Assembly: GCF_001998885.1 (NCBI RefSeq)
Contig: NZ_CP019609.1
Location: 496,001-560,000 of the forward strand
Length of the DNA: 64,000 nucleotides
Origin: Vagococcus penaei
GTDB taxonomy: Bacteria; Bacillota; Bacilli; Lactobacillales; Vagococcaceae
Reading direction: 5' to 3'
Shown: piece by piece, positions 49,822-59,470 of the stretch
How positions within the stretch are numbered: position 1 is the stretch's first letter
Layout: the number at the start of each line of letters is the position of its first letter
Made by a program: the position numbers and the translations under genes
Notes under the pieces: model-generated
Told to the model about the DNA's origin: nothing
What the model saw: only the letters and a program-made list of their open reading frames with translations
Database searches by the model: none

Positions 49822-49974
49822 TGTTAGATTCACTCCTATAGATTCATTTTAAGTAACTCTTAGTTAAGTTATAACATAATCTGTCAATGTGTACAATTAT
49901 ATATAATTTAATTTTACCACATTTTGATGTATACTTAGCAGTGATTATCATTTGTTAAAAGAAAGGTTGTTATT

Positions 49975-50814
49975 ATGGATTTTTATAATATTCTTAAAGT
50001 AGTCATTCTAGGGATTGTTGAAGGCATTACCGAATGGCTACCAATTAGTAGTACTGGTCACCTCATTTTAGTTGATCAATTTATTAAATTAGATGCCTCT
50101 CCAGCATTTAAAGAAATGTTCAACGTTGTCATTCAGCTAGGTGCTATTATGGCTGTAGTTGTCCTCTATTTTCAAAAATTAAATCCTTTTGCGTTTAAAA
50201 GCAAGACACTCGATGAACGACAAGCAACATGGGTTCTTTGGTTCAAAGTCGTTGTAGCTTGTATTCCAGCAGTGATTGCCGGTCCGCTATTAGATGATTT
50301 TCTCGAAGAACATTTCCACAAATTTTTACCGGTTGCATTAATGCTAATTTTATATGGTATTTTATTTATCGTCGTCGAAAACTACAATAAAAATCGACAA
50401 CCAAAAACGACAACACTTGCTAGCTTATCCTATAAAACGGCATTTATTATCGGTTTATTCCAAGTATTAGCACTGATTCCTGGTACATCACGTTCTGGAG
50501 CAACGATTATCGGTGCTATCATCTTTGGTTGTTCACGTTTTGTCGCTGCTGAATTCACATTCTTTTTAGGAATTCCCGTAATGTTTGGTGCCAGTTTATT
50601 AAAGATTGGTAAGTTTTTATACCGAGGTAACTCATTTGGTTCCACTGAAATTGTTTTATTAAGCGTAGGTAGTATTGTTGCCTTTGTCGTATCAATCATT
50701 GCAATCAAATTCTTAATGGGCTATATTAAAAAACATGATTTTAAAGCCTTTGGTTGGTATCGTATCATTTTAGGTATCATCATTATCATTTACTGGTTAA
50801 CAACTCTTAATTAA
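49975..50814 (+). CDS. uppP: Undecaprenyl-diphosphatase
   Basis: A 279-residue membrane enzyme that recycles the C55 carrier by removing one phosphate, and confers bacitracin tolerance. The two family motifs are complete: [19 protein letters not shown] near the N-terminus and [14 protein letters not shown] in the middle. About eight membrane segments. GAAAGG precedes the ATG. It complements uppS, 10 kb away on the other strand, in the same lipid cycle. Confidence 0.95.
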   Translation: MDFYNILKVVILGIVEGITEWLPISSTGHLILVDQFIKLDASPAFKEMFNVVIQLGAIMAVVVLYFQKLNPFAFKSKTLDERQATWVLWFKVVVACIPAVIAGPLLDDFLEEHFHKFLPVALMLILYGILFIVVENYNKNRQPKTTTLASLSYKTAFIIGLFQVLALIPGTSRSGATIIGAIIFGCSRFVAAEFTFFLGIPVMFGASLLKIGKFLYRGNSFGSTEIVLLSVGSIVAFVVSIIAIKFLMGYIKKHDFKAFGWYRIILGIIIIIYWLTTLN

Positions 50815-50836
50815 CAGTGTTATCTATTCAATGACT

Positions 50837-50883
50837 AAAAGCAAGACAAACCTTTATTTTAAAAGGCTTGTCTTGCTTTTTTT
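50837..50883 (+). terminator. Terminator after uppP
   Basis: AAAAGCAAGACAA pairs with TTGTCTTGCTTTT, inner CCTTT/AAAGG stem, followed by T's. Confidence 0.88.
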
Positions 50884-50897
50884 AATAATTATTTTAA

Positions 50898-50963
50898 TTG
50901 ATAACGATTATCGTTACCATCTAGATTATAACTATTACAATCTAGTTTTTTTTATGCTATACT
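50898..50963 (+). promoter_or_regulatory. Promoter and two operator-like palindromes of the metal ATPase
   Basis: Promoter TTACAA (50935-50940), 17-base spacer, TATACT (50958-50963). A 7-1-7 palindrome TAACGAT-T-ATCGTTA (50902-50916) resembles Fur-family boxes. A second palindrome with arms CTAGATT and AATCTAG (50921-50945) overlaps the -35 element. Metal-dependent control of the pump is inferred; the regulator is not in the window. Confidence 0.65.
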
Positions 50964-50982
50964 CTTTGTAGGAGGGAATACT

Positions 50983-52848
50983 ATGAAAAAAATAACTGCA
51001 TTACCCTTAAGTATGTGGACAACAATCATCTGTGGTGCCATGATGATTATCGGATTTATCATGCAAAAACAAGGGCTTACAATATATCCATGGATTTTCG
51101 TTACCGGTATGATTATTGGTGGCTTTGAACAAACAAAAGAAGGAATTTTAGAAACACTTGAAGATCGTCATTTAAGCGTCGACTTACTGATGGCACTAGC
51201 TGCAATTGGTGCTTGCTTAATTCAATACTATTTTGAAGGCATTATGCTAACCTTTATTTTTTCTTTAAGTGGCGCTCTTGAAGAAATGACAACTAACCAA
51301 AGTCGAAAAGAAATTGAAAATTTAATCAAAATTCAGCCTGTCAATGCTTTCTTATTACAAGCTTCCGGTGAAACTAAAGAAGTACCTGTTGATAGTTTAA
51401 GTATTGGTGATACTGTTTTAGTCCCAAAAGGAACAAATGTTCCTATTGATGGCACAATTAATAGCGATTTCGCAACGATTGATGAAGCAAGTATTACTGG
51501 TGAATCAATTCCAGTTGATAAACATATACATGATGATGTTTTTGGAGGAACAATCAACGTTGGGCATGCTTTCCAAATGACTGTTACCAAAGAAGCAAAA
51601 GATACTTTATTTAGTAAAATTATTAAATTAGTTGAAGAAGCACAAAATACTCCTTCTAAAACTGCTAGCTTTTTAGATCGGTTTGAAAATGTTTACGTTA
51701 AAGCTGTCTTAATCATCGTCCCATTGGTCATTTTCTTATCTTATTTCTTATTAAATTGGACCTTCCAAGAAAGTTTTTATCGTGGCATGGTACTATTAGT
51801 TGTTGCATCACCTTGTGCTTTAGTCGCTGCTGCAACACCAGCTACTCTTGCCGCAATTTCAAATGGTGCGAAACACGGTATTTTATTCAAAGGTGGTGTC
51901 TTCTTAGAAGCTCTAGCAGATTTACGTGCGATTACTTTTGATAAAACAGGAACCTTGACTAACGGAACTCCAGAAGTTACAGATGATTATTTTGACACAG
52001 AAAATCGGGATGACATTATTCAAATGCTGCTGTCTATTGAAACGAGTTCAACACATCCCCTTGCAAATGCTATTACTAGACATTATCGTACTCAGAGCCA
52101 ATTACTTTCTCATCTAAATGTTGAAGAAATTTCTGGTTCAGGTATGCAAGTTTTAGTTGATGGTAACCTCTGGAAAGTTGGAAAATTAACTTTTGTCACA
52201 AACAAAATGGTTAGTGACCTAATTATGACACAAGTTAGCCAATGGCAAGAAGAAGGTAAAACGGTTATTTTCATTTCTAGAGATGATCTTATTGTTGGCT
52301 ATGTTGCCTTACTTGATGTACCTAAAAGAGATGCCTTTGAAACTATCGAATATTTCAAACAACATGGCATTGAAACAACCATGCTGACTGGTGATAATAA
52401 GCAAACCGCTAGTGCAATTGCAGCAACTCTTGCTTTAGACAACGTTCTGTCTGAATGCTTACCAGAAGATAAAACAGATTTTATTAAAAAACAAAAAGAA
52501 ATGGTTGGAACAAACGTTATGGTTGGTGATGGGATTAATGATGCTCCAGCACTAGTGAATGCCTCTATCGGCATCGCTATGGGTCAAGGAACGGATGTAG
52601 CTGTCGATGTCGCCGATATTGTTTTAATGAAGAATTCTTTAGCACGTATCACGTATAGTCATAAGCTAGCCTTAAAATTAAAAAAAATTATCACTCAAAA
52701 TATTATCTTTGCCTTACTTGTCATTACACTACTAATTATTTCCAACTTTATGGGAACAATTAATTTACCATTAGGTGTTATTGGACATGAAGGGAGTACT
52801 ATTTTAGTTATTTTGAATGGTTTAAGAATGCTAAAACCACTTAAATAG
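50983..52848 (+). CDS. P1B-4-type metal-transporting ATPase
   Basis: A 621-residue pump that exports a divalent transition metal, probably Fe2+, Co2+ or Zn2+. P-type landmarks: TGES (172-175), phosphorylation DKTGT (Asp320), GDGINDAPAL. The metal-site motifs are SPC (276-278) in the sixth membrane segment and HEGST (602-606) in the last, together the P1B-4 signature, and it lacks an N-terminal metal-binding domain. PfeT of Bacillus and FrvA of Listeria, iron exporters under Fur/PerR-type control, belong to this type. The operator upstream fits such control. AGGAGG lies 8 bases before the ATG. Confidence 0.9.
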   Translation: MKKITALPLSMWTTIICGAMMIIGFIMQKQGLTIYPWIFVTGMIIGGFEQTKEGILETLEDRHLSVDLLMALAAIGACLIQYYFEGIMLTFIFSLSGALEEMTTNQSRKEIENLIKIQPVNAFLLQASGETKEVPVDSLSIGDTVLVPKGTNVPIDGTINSDFATIDEASITGESIPVDKHIHDDVFGGTINVGHAFQMTVTKEAKDTLFSKIIKLVEEAQNTPSKTASFLDRFENVYVKAVLIIVPLVIFLSYFLLNWTFQESFYRGMVLLVVASPCALVAAATPATLAAISNGAKHGILFKGGVFLEALADLRAITFDKTGTLTNGTPEVTDDYFDTENRDDIIQMLLSIETSSTHPLANAITRHYRTQSQLLSHLNVEEISGSGMQVLVDGNLWKVGKLTFVTNKMVSDLIMTQVSQWQEEGKTVIFISRDDLIVGYVALLDVPKRDAFETIEYFKQHGIETTMLTGDNKQTASAIAATLALDNVLSECLPEDKTDFIKKQKEMVGTNVMVGDGINDAPALVNASIGIAMGQGTDVAVDVADIVLMKNSLARITYSHKLALKLKKIITQNIIFALLVITLLIISNFMGTINLPLGVIGHEGSTILVILNGLRMLKPLK

Positions 52849-52887
52849 GTATTTTATGATTTTATTTAACAAACCCTTGATTATTTA

Positions 52888-52916
52888 TTGCAAACTGAGA
52901 TAGCTTTCTGTATAAT
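52888..52916 (+). promoter_or_regulatory. rpsT promoter
   Basis: TTGCAA (52888-52893), 17-base spacer, TATAAT (52911-52916), a near-consensus SigA promoter 64 bases before rpsT. Confidence 0.88.
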
Positions 52917-52980
52917 GAGAATGTTGAATTATATTTGAACTATTATCAAATATAAACCCTACGTCGGAGGTGAATTTAAA

Positions 52981-53235
52981 ATGCCAAACATTGAATCTGC
53001 AATCAAACGTGTTCGCACGAATGAAAAAGCTAATCAAGCAAACTCTGCTAAATTAAGCTCTATGCGTACTGCTATGAGAAAATTTGAAAAAGCAGTTGAG
53101 TCTAATGACGAAAATGCAAAAGAGTTACTAGTAGCAGCTACTCGCGAAATCGATATGCTTTCTGCTAAAGGTCTTATCCACACAAATAAAGCTAACCGCG
53201 AAAAATCTCGTCTAGCTAAAAAATTAGCAAAATAA
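52981..53235 (+). CDS. rpsT: 30S ribosomal protein S20
   Basis: An 84-residue basic helical protein that binds 16S rRNA in the small subunit: [20 protein letters not shown] to the C-terminal [26 protein letters not shown] is the ribosome-binding site. Single gene with its own promoter and terminator, convergent with holA. Confidence 0.96.
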   Translation: MPNIESAIKRVRTNEKANQANSAKLSSMRTAMRKFEKAVESNDENAKELLVAATREIDMLSAKGLIHTNKANREKSRLAKKLAK

Positions 53236-53236
53236 G

Positions 53237-53287
53237 AAAAACTTGATGATACTCAATCCTTTGATTAGTATCCATCAAGTTTTTTTA
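53237..53287. terminator. Terminator between rpsT and holA
   Basis: AAAACTTGATG pairs with CATCAAGTTTT, with inner ATACT/AGTAT; T-run on the right and A's on the left serve both convergent genes. Confidence 0.85.
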
Positions 53288-53292
53288 TTTAT

Positions 53293-54306
53293 TTAAGTTC
53301 CTAAAATAAATAATTCAAATAATAATTTTTGATCCATAAAACCAGTTTTAAATTTAAAATCATTTTCTACTAATTGATCAAATATATTGCCTAAATCATC
53401 GATACTAAATCGCTTGACTTGTTGACAAGCTAGCTTGACTCGATATGGATGAACTTTCAACATATCAACCATATTACTTTGTTGGTAATGGATTGATAAT
53501 AATAATTTTACTTGAAGGTACAAACGAAATTGACTAATTAAAATCGCATTAATTTTGATTGTCTCCTCACCCTGCTTTAGTAAATCCTCATACAACTGTA
53601 AAGCTTCTTCCTGTTTTCCACTCATTACATAGTTAACCATATCAAATATATTATGCTCTAACGATTTGGGTACTAACTCCTTAACTGCAGACATACTTAT
53701 ATCCTTTGTTTCTTGCGCATATAAAAATAGCTTATCTAGTTCATTCATTAATCGCGATAAGTTCATATCACACAGATAACATAAATAATCAAATGTTTTT
53801 GGGTGAATCCCAAATCCTTCATTGTTTATATAATCAGCAACATATTTTTTGGTCTCTTTTTCACTTAAAGGCATTGTATTAACAATGATTGCTTCTTTTT
53901 TTAATAGCTTCACTGTTTTTTTACGCTCATCAAATTTTTGATATGGGGCAATAAATACGATTACAGATGTTGGGGATGGCTCTTTTAAGTAATTTAGTAA
54001 ACTATCTGTCTGATGAATTAACTCATTTTTACGTTTTTCTCCGGTAAAAAAATATGGCTGATCAATAATAATTAACTTGTAATCGCCAAAAAATGGCATC
54101 ATTTCAGCTTCTTCAATTGCTACTGCTAGTTCAGTTTCTTCCATATTAAATCGAATTACGTTAAATGCTTCATCATCTGGTGTTAAAATTGTCTGTTTTA
54201 ATGTAGTAATAAATTCATCAATTAAAAATGACTCCGTTCCTTGTAGAACATAAATAGGAGCAATCTGTTGTTTTTTTATTTTAGCTAATTCGGTTTGAAT
54301 TGACAC
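53293..54306 (-). CDS. holA: DNA polymerase III delta subunit
   Basis: A 337-residue clamp-loader subunit that opens the beta clamp. It starts MSIQTELAKIKKQQIAPIYVLQGTESFLIDEFITTL, the usual HolA beginning, has EEAEMMPFFGDYKLIIID and FIAPYQKFDERKKTVKLLKK in the AAA+-like part, and a helical C-terminal collar domain. Start is GTG with AGGGGG 6 bases upstream. It follows comEC on the same strand, 18 bases away, as in many Firmicutes. Confidence 0.93.
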   Translation of the reverse strand: MSIQTELAKIKKQQIAPIYVLQGTESFLIDEFITTLKQTILTPDDEAFNVIRFNMEETELAVAIEEAEMMPFFGDYKLIIIDQPYFFTGEKRKNELIHQTDSLLNYLKEPSPTSVIVFIAPYQKFDERKKTVKLLKKEAIIVNTMPLSEKETKKYVADYINNEGFGIHPKTFDYLCYLCDMNLSRLMNELDKLFLYAQETKDISMSAVKELVPKSLEHNIFDMVNYVMSGKQEEALQLYEDLLKQGEETIKINAILISQFRLYLQVKLLLSIHYQQSNMVDMLKVHPYRVKLACQQVKRFSIDDLGNIFDQLVENDFKFKTGFMDQKLLFELFILGT

Positions 54307-54323
54307 ATAATTCCCCCTGACAT

Positions 54324-56657
54324 TTATTTTTTGACAGTTTTTAAGGTCATTTTAGATGACTGAAATGGTAACCATTTAAAATAAACCATGCCATCAAGGT
54401 CTGTTCGATAGAATGTCACTTTTTCAGTAGCTAACCGCTCGATAATTTCTGGAGATGGATGTCCATAACGATTCTTAAGCCCACAAGAAGCAATAGCGGC
54501 ACGTGGTGATGTTGTCTGTAAAAACGTTAAATGACTAGATGTTTTACTACCATGATGACCAAGTTTTAGTATATCACAATTCAACTCAGTTTCTGAATAA
54601 TTTGTCAAGAGACTTTGTTCACCAGATGTCTCCAAATCCCCCATTAAGAGTAGCGTCTCACTCGGTAACGAAATTTTTAAAACAAGTGAGTCATCGTTAC
54701 CACCATCACCAATCTCCATTGGATAAAGACTTTGAATAGTCAAAAAATGGCTCTCATAACTATAATGATTAAGTGTAACAGTCATTTTTTGACTCGCTGA
54801 TTTTTGTAACATCTGTTGCAAGACTTTTTTGCGAGCTGAACCAGCTGGTATCACTAATTCTTTTATCCAAATATCTTTAGTAACTGCTGAAAGATCACCA
54901 AAATGATCATCATGTGCATGAGTTAAGAAAACCTTAGTTAACTCATGGTTACCTTGACTTTTTAAAAAAGGAATTAAGGTGTAATTAGCTGATGCAGTCT
55001 GACGCTTGGGCTGTCGCCAAGTATCACTTTTTTGAAATTTTTTTCTACCACCTGTATCAATTAAATAACTTCCACGATTAAAGGGTTCCCGGATATAAAT
55101 TGCATCACCTTGACCAACATCGATAAATGCTACTAATCCAAATGGGTTGAAAAATTTAAAACAAGCGAGTCCACTAAAACACATACTAAAGACTACTATT
55201 CTTTGCCAACGTAAGGTACATTGAGTCAATTCATGCAAAATTATTAATTGGCATACAATTAATAAGCAAACGATAACTAATGGTGGTTTACCCATCACCA
55301 TTTGGCACCCAGTTAATTGCGCACAAACATCACGAATACGATGTAACAACCCAATGAGACCATCTGTTAGTACAAAAAGACCTGAAAATGAGCACGTCAG
55401 CTCAACAAGTAACGCTCCCAATAAAAATGGCATTAAACCATACAAAAGTGCTATCGCAAAAAACGCACTAAATAAAAAGGTTAACACATTCCACTCATAG
55501 AAATAATACCAAATTAAAGGTAATGACAAGCTCGCAAGTAACAAATCAAATAATAAAAAACTGAGCCATCGTTGCTGATATTTTTTTAAAATGGGTTGAA
55601 TCAATAAAATCATAAAAGATAAGTAATAAGATAATTGACCACCAACACTTAATAATACATATGGATTCAGTAAGCTATGTAGGAATAGAGTTAATGCCCA
55701 AATATCAAATAGCGATAATGGCCACTGTCGTAAAGTTACACTACGTTTTAAAAATGTTTGCATTCCTGCTCGGATCATTCCCACAGCATAACCCGTTAAC
55801 AAACAAAGTAGGACGATAAAAATACCTTCTAATATAAGTTCATATTCAATTACTACGCCACATCGTAACATGAGATAGCGAAATATTGTCAAAAAGAAAA
55901 AAATATGCATTCCGGATAAACTAAAAATATGTAATATACCTAACTTTTTCCAATTTTCTTGTATATCAGAATCAGCTATTTCTTGATAGCCTAAAAAAAA
56001 GAGTTTCGTATAATAGGCCGATTCTTTTGGTAAGTGAGTATCCACATACCAAATACATCTCTTACGCCATGTTCGTACCACTAATAAAGGATTTGAAGCA
56101 GCTGTTGTGCCATTTTTTGACTGGTCAAAAGTCTCTACTAAAACCCGACCACGAATATTTTTACTAGCTAAATATGCTTGATCATTAAATCCATGTAAGT
56201 TTCTTTGTGAAGATATTGGTTGATATTTCCCAGTCACTGCGACAATCTCAGCTTGATTTAATTGTATAAAAGCCTTTTGTTGTGCCTCACTTGTCAAATA
56301 ATACGTAAACTTAAAATTCTTATTTGTTTGCTTATCCTGTCCTAAAAAAGTTATCAGATCACCAGTAACGCTTACAGTATCTGGCAATATAATCACCGCT
56401 TGACTGGTAAAATTTTGCTCCATTGTCACAACTGGACGTACCAAATAAATACCCAACAATCCGCCTAAACAACTACTAATAAGCGAAGTAGTTAGTAAGA
56501 CTAAGCTTTTGACAAATATAATGCGAATCAGACACAAACATAATAATAAAACGCCAAACCAGTTCACATGTAAACCACAAGCTAGCGTTAACTCAAAACA
56601 TATAATTGGAAAAATTAATACCCCTTGTAACTCTTTAATCCATCGCTTCCAAGTCAT
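54324..56657 (-). CDS. comEC: ComEC/Rec2 DNA uptake channel
   Basis: About 777 residues, the membrane channel for single-stranded DNA in natural transformation. An N-terminal DUF4131 region with membrane segments is followed by the competence domain (RCIWYVDTHLPKESAYYTKLFFLGYQEI, LGILHIFSLSGMHIFFFLTI) and a C-terminal MBL-like domain (FIDVGQGDAIYIREP, FLTHAHDDHFGDL). Length and motifs are complete. The start is uncertain: ATG at 56657 lies within the last codons of comEB with GGAG directly against it; TTG at 56678 is the alternative. Translation is probably coupled to comEB. Confidence 0.92.
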   Translation of the reverse strand: MTWKRWIKELQGVLIFPIICFELTLACGLHVNWFGVLLLCLCLIRIIFVKSLVLLTTSLISSCLGGLLGIYLVRPVVTMEQNFTSQAVIILPDTVSVTGDLITFLGQDKQTNKNFKFTYYLTSEAQQKAFIQLNQAEIVAVTGKYQPISSQRNLHGFNDQAYLASKNIRGRVLVETFDQSKNGTTAASNPLLVVRTWRKRCIWYVDTHLPKESAYYTKLFFLGYQEIADSDIQENWKKLGILHIFSLSGMHIFFFLTIFRYLMLRCGVVIEYELILEGIFIVLLCLLTGYAVGMIRAGMQTFLKRSVTLRQWPLSLFDIWALTLFLHSLLNPYVLLSVGGQLSYYLSFMILLIQPILKKYQQRWLSFLLFDLLLASLSLPLIWYYFYEWNVLTFLFSAFFAIALLYGLMPFLLGALLVELTCSFSGLFVLTDGLIGLLHRIRDVCAQLTGCQMVMGKPPLVIVCLLIVCQLIILHELTQCTLRWQRIVVFSMCFSGLACFKFFNPFGLVAFIDVGQGDAIYIREPFNRGSYLIDTGGRKKFQKSDTWRQPKRQTASANYTLIPFLKSQGNHELTKVFLTHAHDDHFGDLSAVTKDIWIKELVIPAGSARKKVLQQMLQKSASQKMTVTLNHYSYESHFLTIQSLYPMEIGDGGNDDSLVLKISLPSETLLLMGDLETSGEQSLLTNYSETELNCDILKLGHHGSKTSSHLTFLQTTSPRAAIASCGLKNRYGHPSPEIIERLATEKVTFYRTDLDGMVYFKWLPFQSSKMTLKTVKK

Positions 56658-57119
56658 CTCCAAATTGAATTTCAGCAAAGTATTTTTTTGAAAGTATTAC
56701 TTGCTCAACTTCAACGCCAGCTTGTTCAATTAAGCGTAACGCATAATCGTTGTTATGATAATCTTTAAGATAAACTATTTTTTTATACCCGCTTGAATAA
56801 TCATTTTAGTACATTGTAAGCAAGGAAAATGTGTCACATATATTTCGGCTTGATCCGTTTCAACGCCAAATTTGGCACATTGTAAAATAGCATTCATTTC
56901 AGCATGAATAGTTCGTACACAATGATTATCTACGAGGTAGCATCCTTCATCAATACAATGAACATCACCGCTTACTGATCCATTATATCCACCAGCAATA
57001 ATCCGTTTATCACGGACAATAGTCGCACCGACGGCTAATCGTGTACAGGTACTTCTTAAAGATAATAATAGACTTTGTCCCATAAAATATTGGTCCCATG
57101 GTATTCTTTCAAACGTCAA
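56635..57119 (-). pseudogene. comEB: comEB, deoxycytidylate deaminase-like, frame broken at an A7 run
   Basis: Zinc-dependent dCMP deaminase-family protein of the comE operon. HAEMNAIL and PCLQCTKMI carry the zinc ligands and catalytic Glu. Start is TTG at 57119 after AGGAG. The frame stops at TAG (56775-56777) right after AGIKK, but the -1 frame continues with IVYLKDYHNNDYALRLIEQAG to a TAA at 56635, giving a normal length of about 161 residues. The break lies at A_AAA_AAA followed by TAG, a canonical -1 slippery heptamer, and -1 slippage or an extra A in the transcript restores exactly the family sequence. Mutated, slippage-rescued or misread: sequence alone cannot decide. Confidence 0.8.
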
Positions 57120-57149
57120 TTTTTTCTCCTACTTTCACATGGTTTTATC

Positions 57150-57833
57150 TTATATTGTAACGGACTCTGCCAAACTTTCAAATGTTTTTTCGCCGATTCC
57201 TTTCACTTTTTTTAAGTCCTCAATTGTTTGAAACCCATTATTCGTCTCACGATACTCTATAATAGCTTCAGCTTTCTTTTGACCGACTCCTTTTAACGTC
57301 ATTAAATCTTGTAAACTAGCTGTATTTAAATTGACTTTCCCCATTTCTTGAGAGCCAGCATTATTAGTTATCTTACTCGGTACTCTCTGTGTGATTTCCG
57401 AGATAGTTTCACCTTTTTTAGGAACGTAAATCACCATTTGATCGCTAACTTTTTCTGCATTATTGATTTGATTCATATCAGCGTCATCAGTCTCACCACC
57501 AGCTAATTGAATAACATCATGGACACGCATCGTATCAGAAACTTGATACACTCCTGCTTTTTTAACAGCTCCTTTAATGTCAACCATCCAGAGTTTATCT
57601 GACTGTTGCTCTACTACTCTATTTTTAGTTATTTCTGCTTTTTTCTGACTCGATTGGCTACTGCCAACTAATAACTGATTAAGCTCATGATTACTTTCTT
57701 CTGGATGATTCGTTATTTTTTTAGAAAAGAAAAAAGTAATCATAATTGCTAAAATAATTATTAGACCACTTATTAATTTAACATAGCGTAAGTATTGCCT
57801 TTTTTTCGTTTTCGTTTTGGCACTGACCAACAC
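57150..57833 (-). CDS. comEA: Competence protein ComEA (DNA receptor)
   Basis: About 225 residues, a membrane-anchored receptor that binds DNA outside the cell for uptake. It has one membrane segment (about 17-36), an SLBB domain (about 80-140: VDIKGAVKKAGVYQV, VHDVIQLAGG, MVIYVPKKGE) and two C-terminal helix-hairpin-helix motifs (VNLNTASLQDLMTLKGVGQKKAE and IEDLKKVKGIGEKTFE). The start is unclear: GTG at 57833 lies in the AGGAGG site and TTG at 57830 is just behind it. First gene of the comEA-comEB-comEC-holA unit. Confidence 0.92.
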   Translation of the reverse strand: MLVSAKTKTKKRQYLRYVKLISGLIIILAIMITFFFSKKITNHPEESNHELNQLLVGSSQSSQKKAEITKNRVVEQQSDKLWMVDIKGAVKKAGVYQVSDTMRVHDVIQLAGGETDDADMNQINNAEKVSDQMVIYVPKKGETISEITQRVPSKITNNAGSQEMGKVNLNTASLQDLMTLKGVGQKKAEAIIEYRETNNGFQTIEDLKKVKGIGEKTFESLAESVTI

Positions 57834-57861
57834 CTCCTGACTTTTTTGTTCTTATCAATAA

Positions 57862-57897
57862 GATACAAAAAAAAGCTTAGTTTTCACTAAGCTTTTT
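57862..57897 (-). terminator. Terminator after the SepM/YlbL gene
   Basis: AAAGCTTAG and CTAAGCTTT pair around TTTTCA. The A-run at 57867-57874 is the U-tract on the minus strand; the stem overlaps the stop codon of the upstream gene. Confidence 0.85.
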
Positions 57898-58957
57898 CGG
57901 GAAGATTATTTAAAAAATTCAACGCGTCATCAAACGTTTTAATCGGGATGACTTTTATATCTAGATGATGTTTTTTAACACTCTCTTGTGCTACATCATA
58001 ATTCGACTGCCACTCGGATAGCTTTTCTTTTTCTTCTGCGCTAGGTGAATCGTCTGGTGCAAAAAAGTAATCAGCACCTGCTTGCGTAGCTGCTATAACC
58101 TTCTTATCAATCCCACCTATTGCTCCAACTTCACCAGCTTGATTGATTGTTCCAGTTCCAGCAACTAAGTATCCTTTAGTAATATCTTGATTGCTGAGCA
58201 TTCCATACAACTCTAAAGCAAACATTAAACCGGCAGAAGGCCCTCCAATATCTTCAGTATTAAATCGAATATCCTTTTCAGTCTCAATAACGGTTTTATC
58301 AATTAAACTAATACCAATACCAGCACGATCTTGTTTGGGTAATTGAATTAATTTACCTTGAGCTTCTTTTTCTTTTTGTTCAGCAAGATAATCAATTGTG
58401 ACTGAATCGCCTGCCTTTTTATCTTTTAATAAATCAATAAACTGTTGTGCAGTTTTTGCAGGTTCATGATTAATTTTGATAATAATATCGCCTACCGCTA
58501 GCTGGGCTCTAAAAGGTGATTCTTCTAAAATACTTAAGACATAAACACCATCATTAACTAATTCATAAGGTTCCTTTGCTTTCTCTAAAGCCACTTGAAT
58601 TGCCTGATTTTGAGAATTTTTCATATCAATATCTTGAACTACTTCATACTCTTGATAATCACCATCACCGATTAGTTCTTTTTTAGCGATTAAATCAGTT
58701 GTGTCAGAAAAAGATTGTAATAAATAATTGGCAACCGTTGCTTGTCTAATCGAAACGGTTGTCATCATAAGTTCACCTTTGAACCTATCACGTTTCTGAT
58801 CAACTGACACATAATCACGTAGATGATCTGCCGAGCCTGGTGTCTCCAAATAATAAGGAATAGGAATAACTGTGCTCAACGCGACTAACAGAATAATTGT
58901 TAGTATTATATAGGGTAGCAGATAACGTTTTGATTTACTCGTTTTTAATTGAGTCAT
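57887..58957 (-). CDS. PDZ/Lon-type membrane protease (YlbL/SepM-like)
   Basis: A 356-residue membrane-anchored serine protease. One N-terminal membrane segment (about 12-34) is followed by an extracellular PDZ domain (about 125-195, LSILEESPFRAQLAVGDIII) and a Lon-type S16 peptidase domain with catalytic Ser241 in GGPSAGLMF and Lys285/286 in GGIDKKVIAA. YlbL/SepM proteases process signal peptides or checkpoint proteins in other Firmicutes (competence peptide CSP in Streptococcus mutans). The neighbours coaD and rsmD are the usual ones for ylbL. Confidence 0.92.
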   Translation of the reverse strand: MTQLKTSKSKRYLLPYIILTIILLVALSTVIPIPYYLETPGSADHLRDYVSVDQKRDRFKGELMMTTVSIRQATVANYLLQSFSDTTDLIAKKELIGDGDYQEYEVVQDIDMKNSQNQAIQVALEKAKEPYELVNDGVYVLSILEESPFRAQLAVGDIIIKINHEPAKTAQQFIDLLKDKKAGDSVTIDYLAEQKEKEAQGKLIQLPKQDRAGIGISLIDKTVIETEKDIRFNTEDIGGPSAGLMFALELYGMLSNQDITKGYLVAGTGTINQAGEVGAIGGIDKKVIAATQAGADYFFAPDDSPSAEEKEKLSEWQSNYDVAQESVKKHHLDIKVIPIKTFDDALNFLNNLPEKA

Positions 58958-58973
58958 CCGTTTACGCCTCCTA

Positions 58974-59459
58974 TCATATCAGTTTTTCCTTAATGGCTTG
59001 GTTAACTCCTTGAGGAACAAATTTTGAGATATCACCATTGAACTTAGCAATTTCTTTAATCATTGTTGAACTAATACTACTGTACTGCTCATCTGCTAAT
59101 AAAAAGACTGTCTCAATCGACTCATTTAATTGTTTATTCATAAATGCAATGCTTTTTTCATATTCAAAATCTTGATGATTACGGATACCACGTAGTAAAA
59201 ATTGAGCATCTAATTGTTTAGCTTGCTCAACTGTTAAGCCAAATGACTGTAGACAAACCGAAATATTGGGTAAGTGGCTCGTTGCTTGCTCAATTAACCG
59301 TTTTTTTTCTTCTGGTGTAAACAAGGCTTGTTTGCTTGTATTCGTTGCCACACTAATAATAATTTCATCAAACATTGTACTTGCGCGTTCAACTGTATTT
59401 AAATGCCCATTAGTGAATGGATCGAAACTACCAGGGAATAATGCTTTTTTACTTGTCAT
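58974..59459 (-). CDS. coaD: Phosphopantetheine adenylyltransferase
   Basis: About 161 residues, the fourth step of coenzyme A synthesis. Nucleotidyltransferase motifs: FPGSFDPFTNGH near the N-terminus and SSISSTMIKEIAKF near the C-terminus. ATG at 59459 lies 7 bases behind GAGGAG; the TTG at 59474 overlaps that site. rsmD ends at 59471, so the two genes are close and cotranscribed. Confidence 0.95.
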   Translation of the reverse strand: MTSKKALFPGSFDPFTNGHLNTVERASTMFDEIIISVATNTSKQALFTPEEKKRLIEQATSHLPNISVCLQSFGLTVEQAKQLDAQFLLRGIRNHQDFEYEKSIAFMNKQLNESIETVFLLADEQYSSISSTMIKEIAKFNGDISKFVPQGVNQAIKEKLI

Positions 59460-59470
59460 TTTTCGACTCC

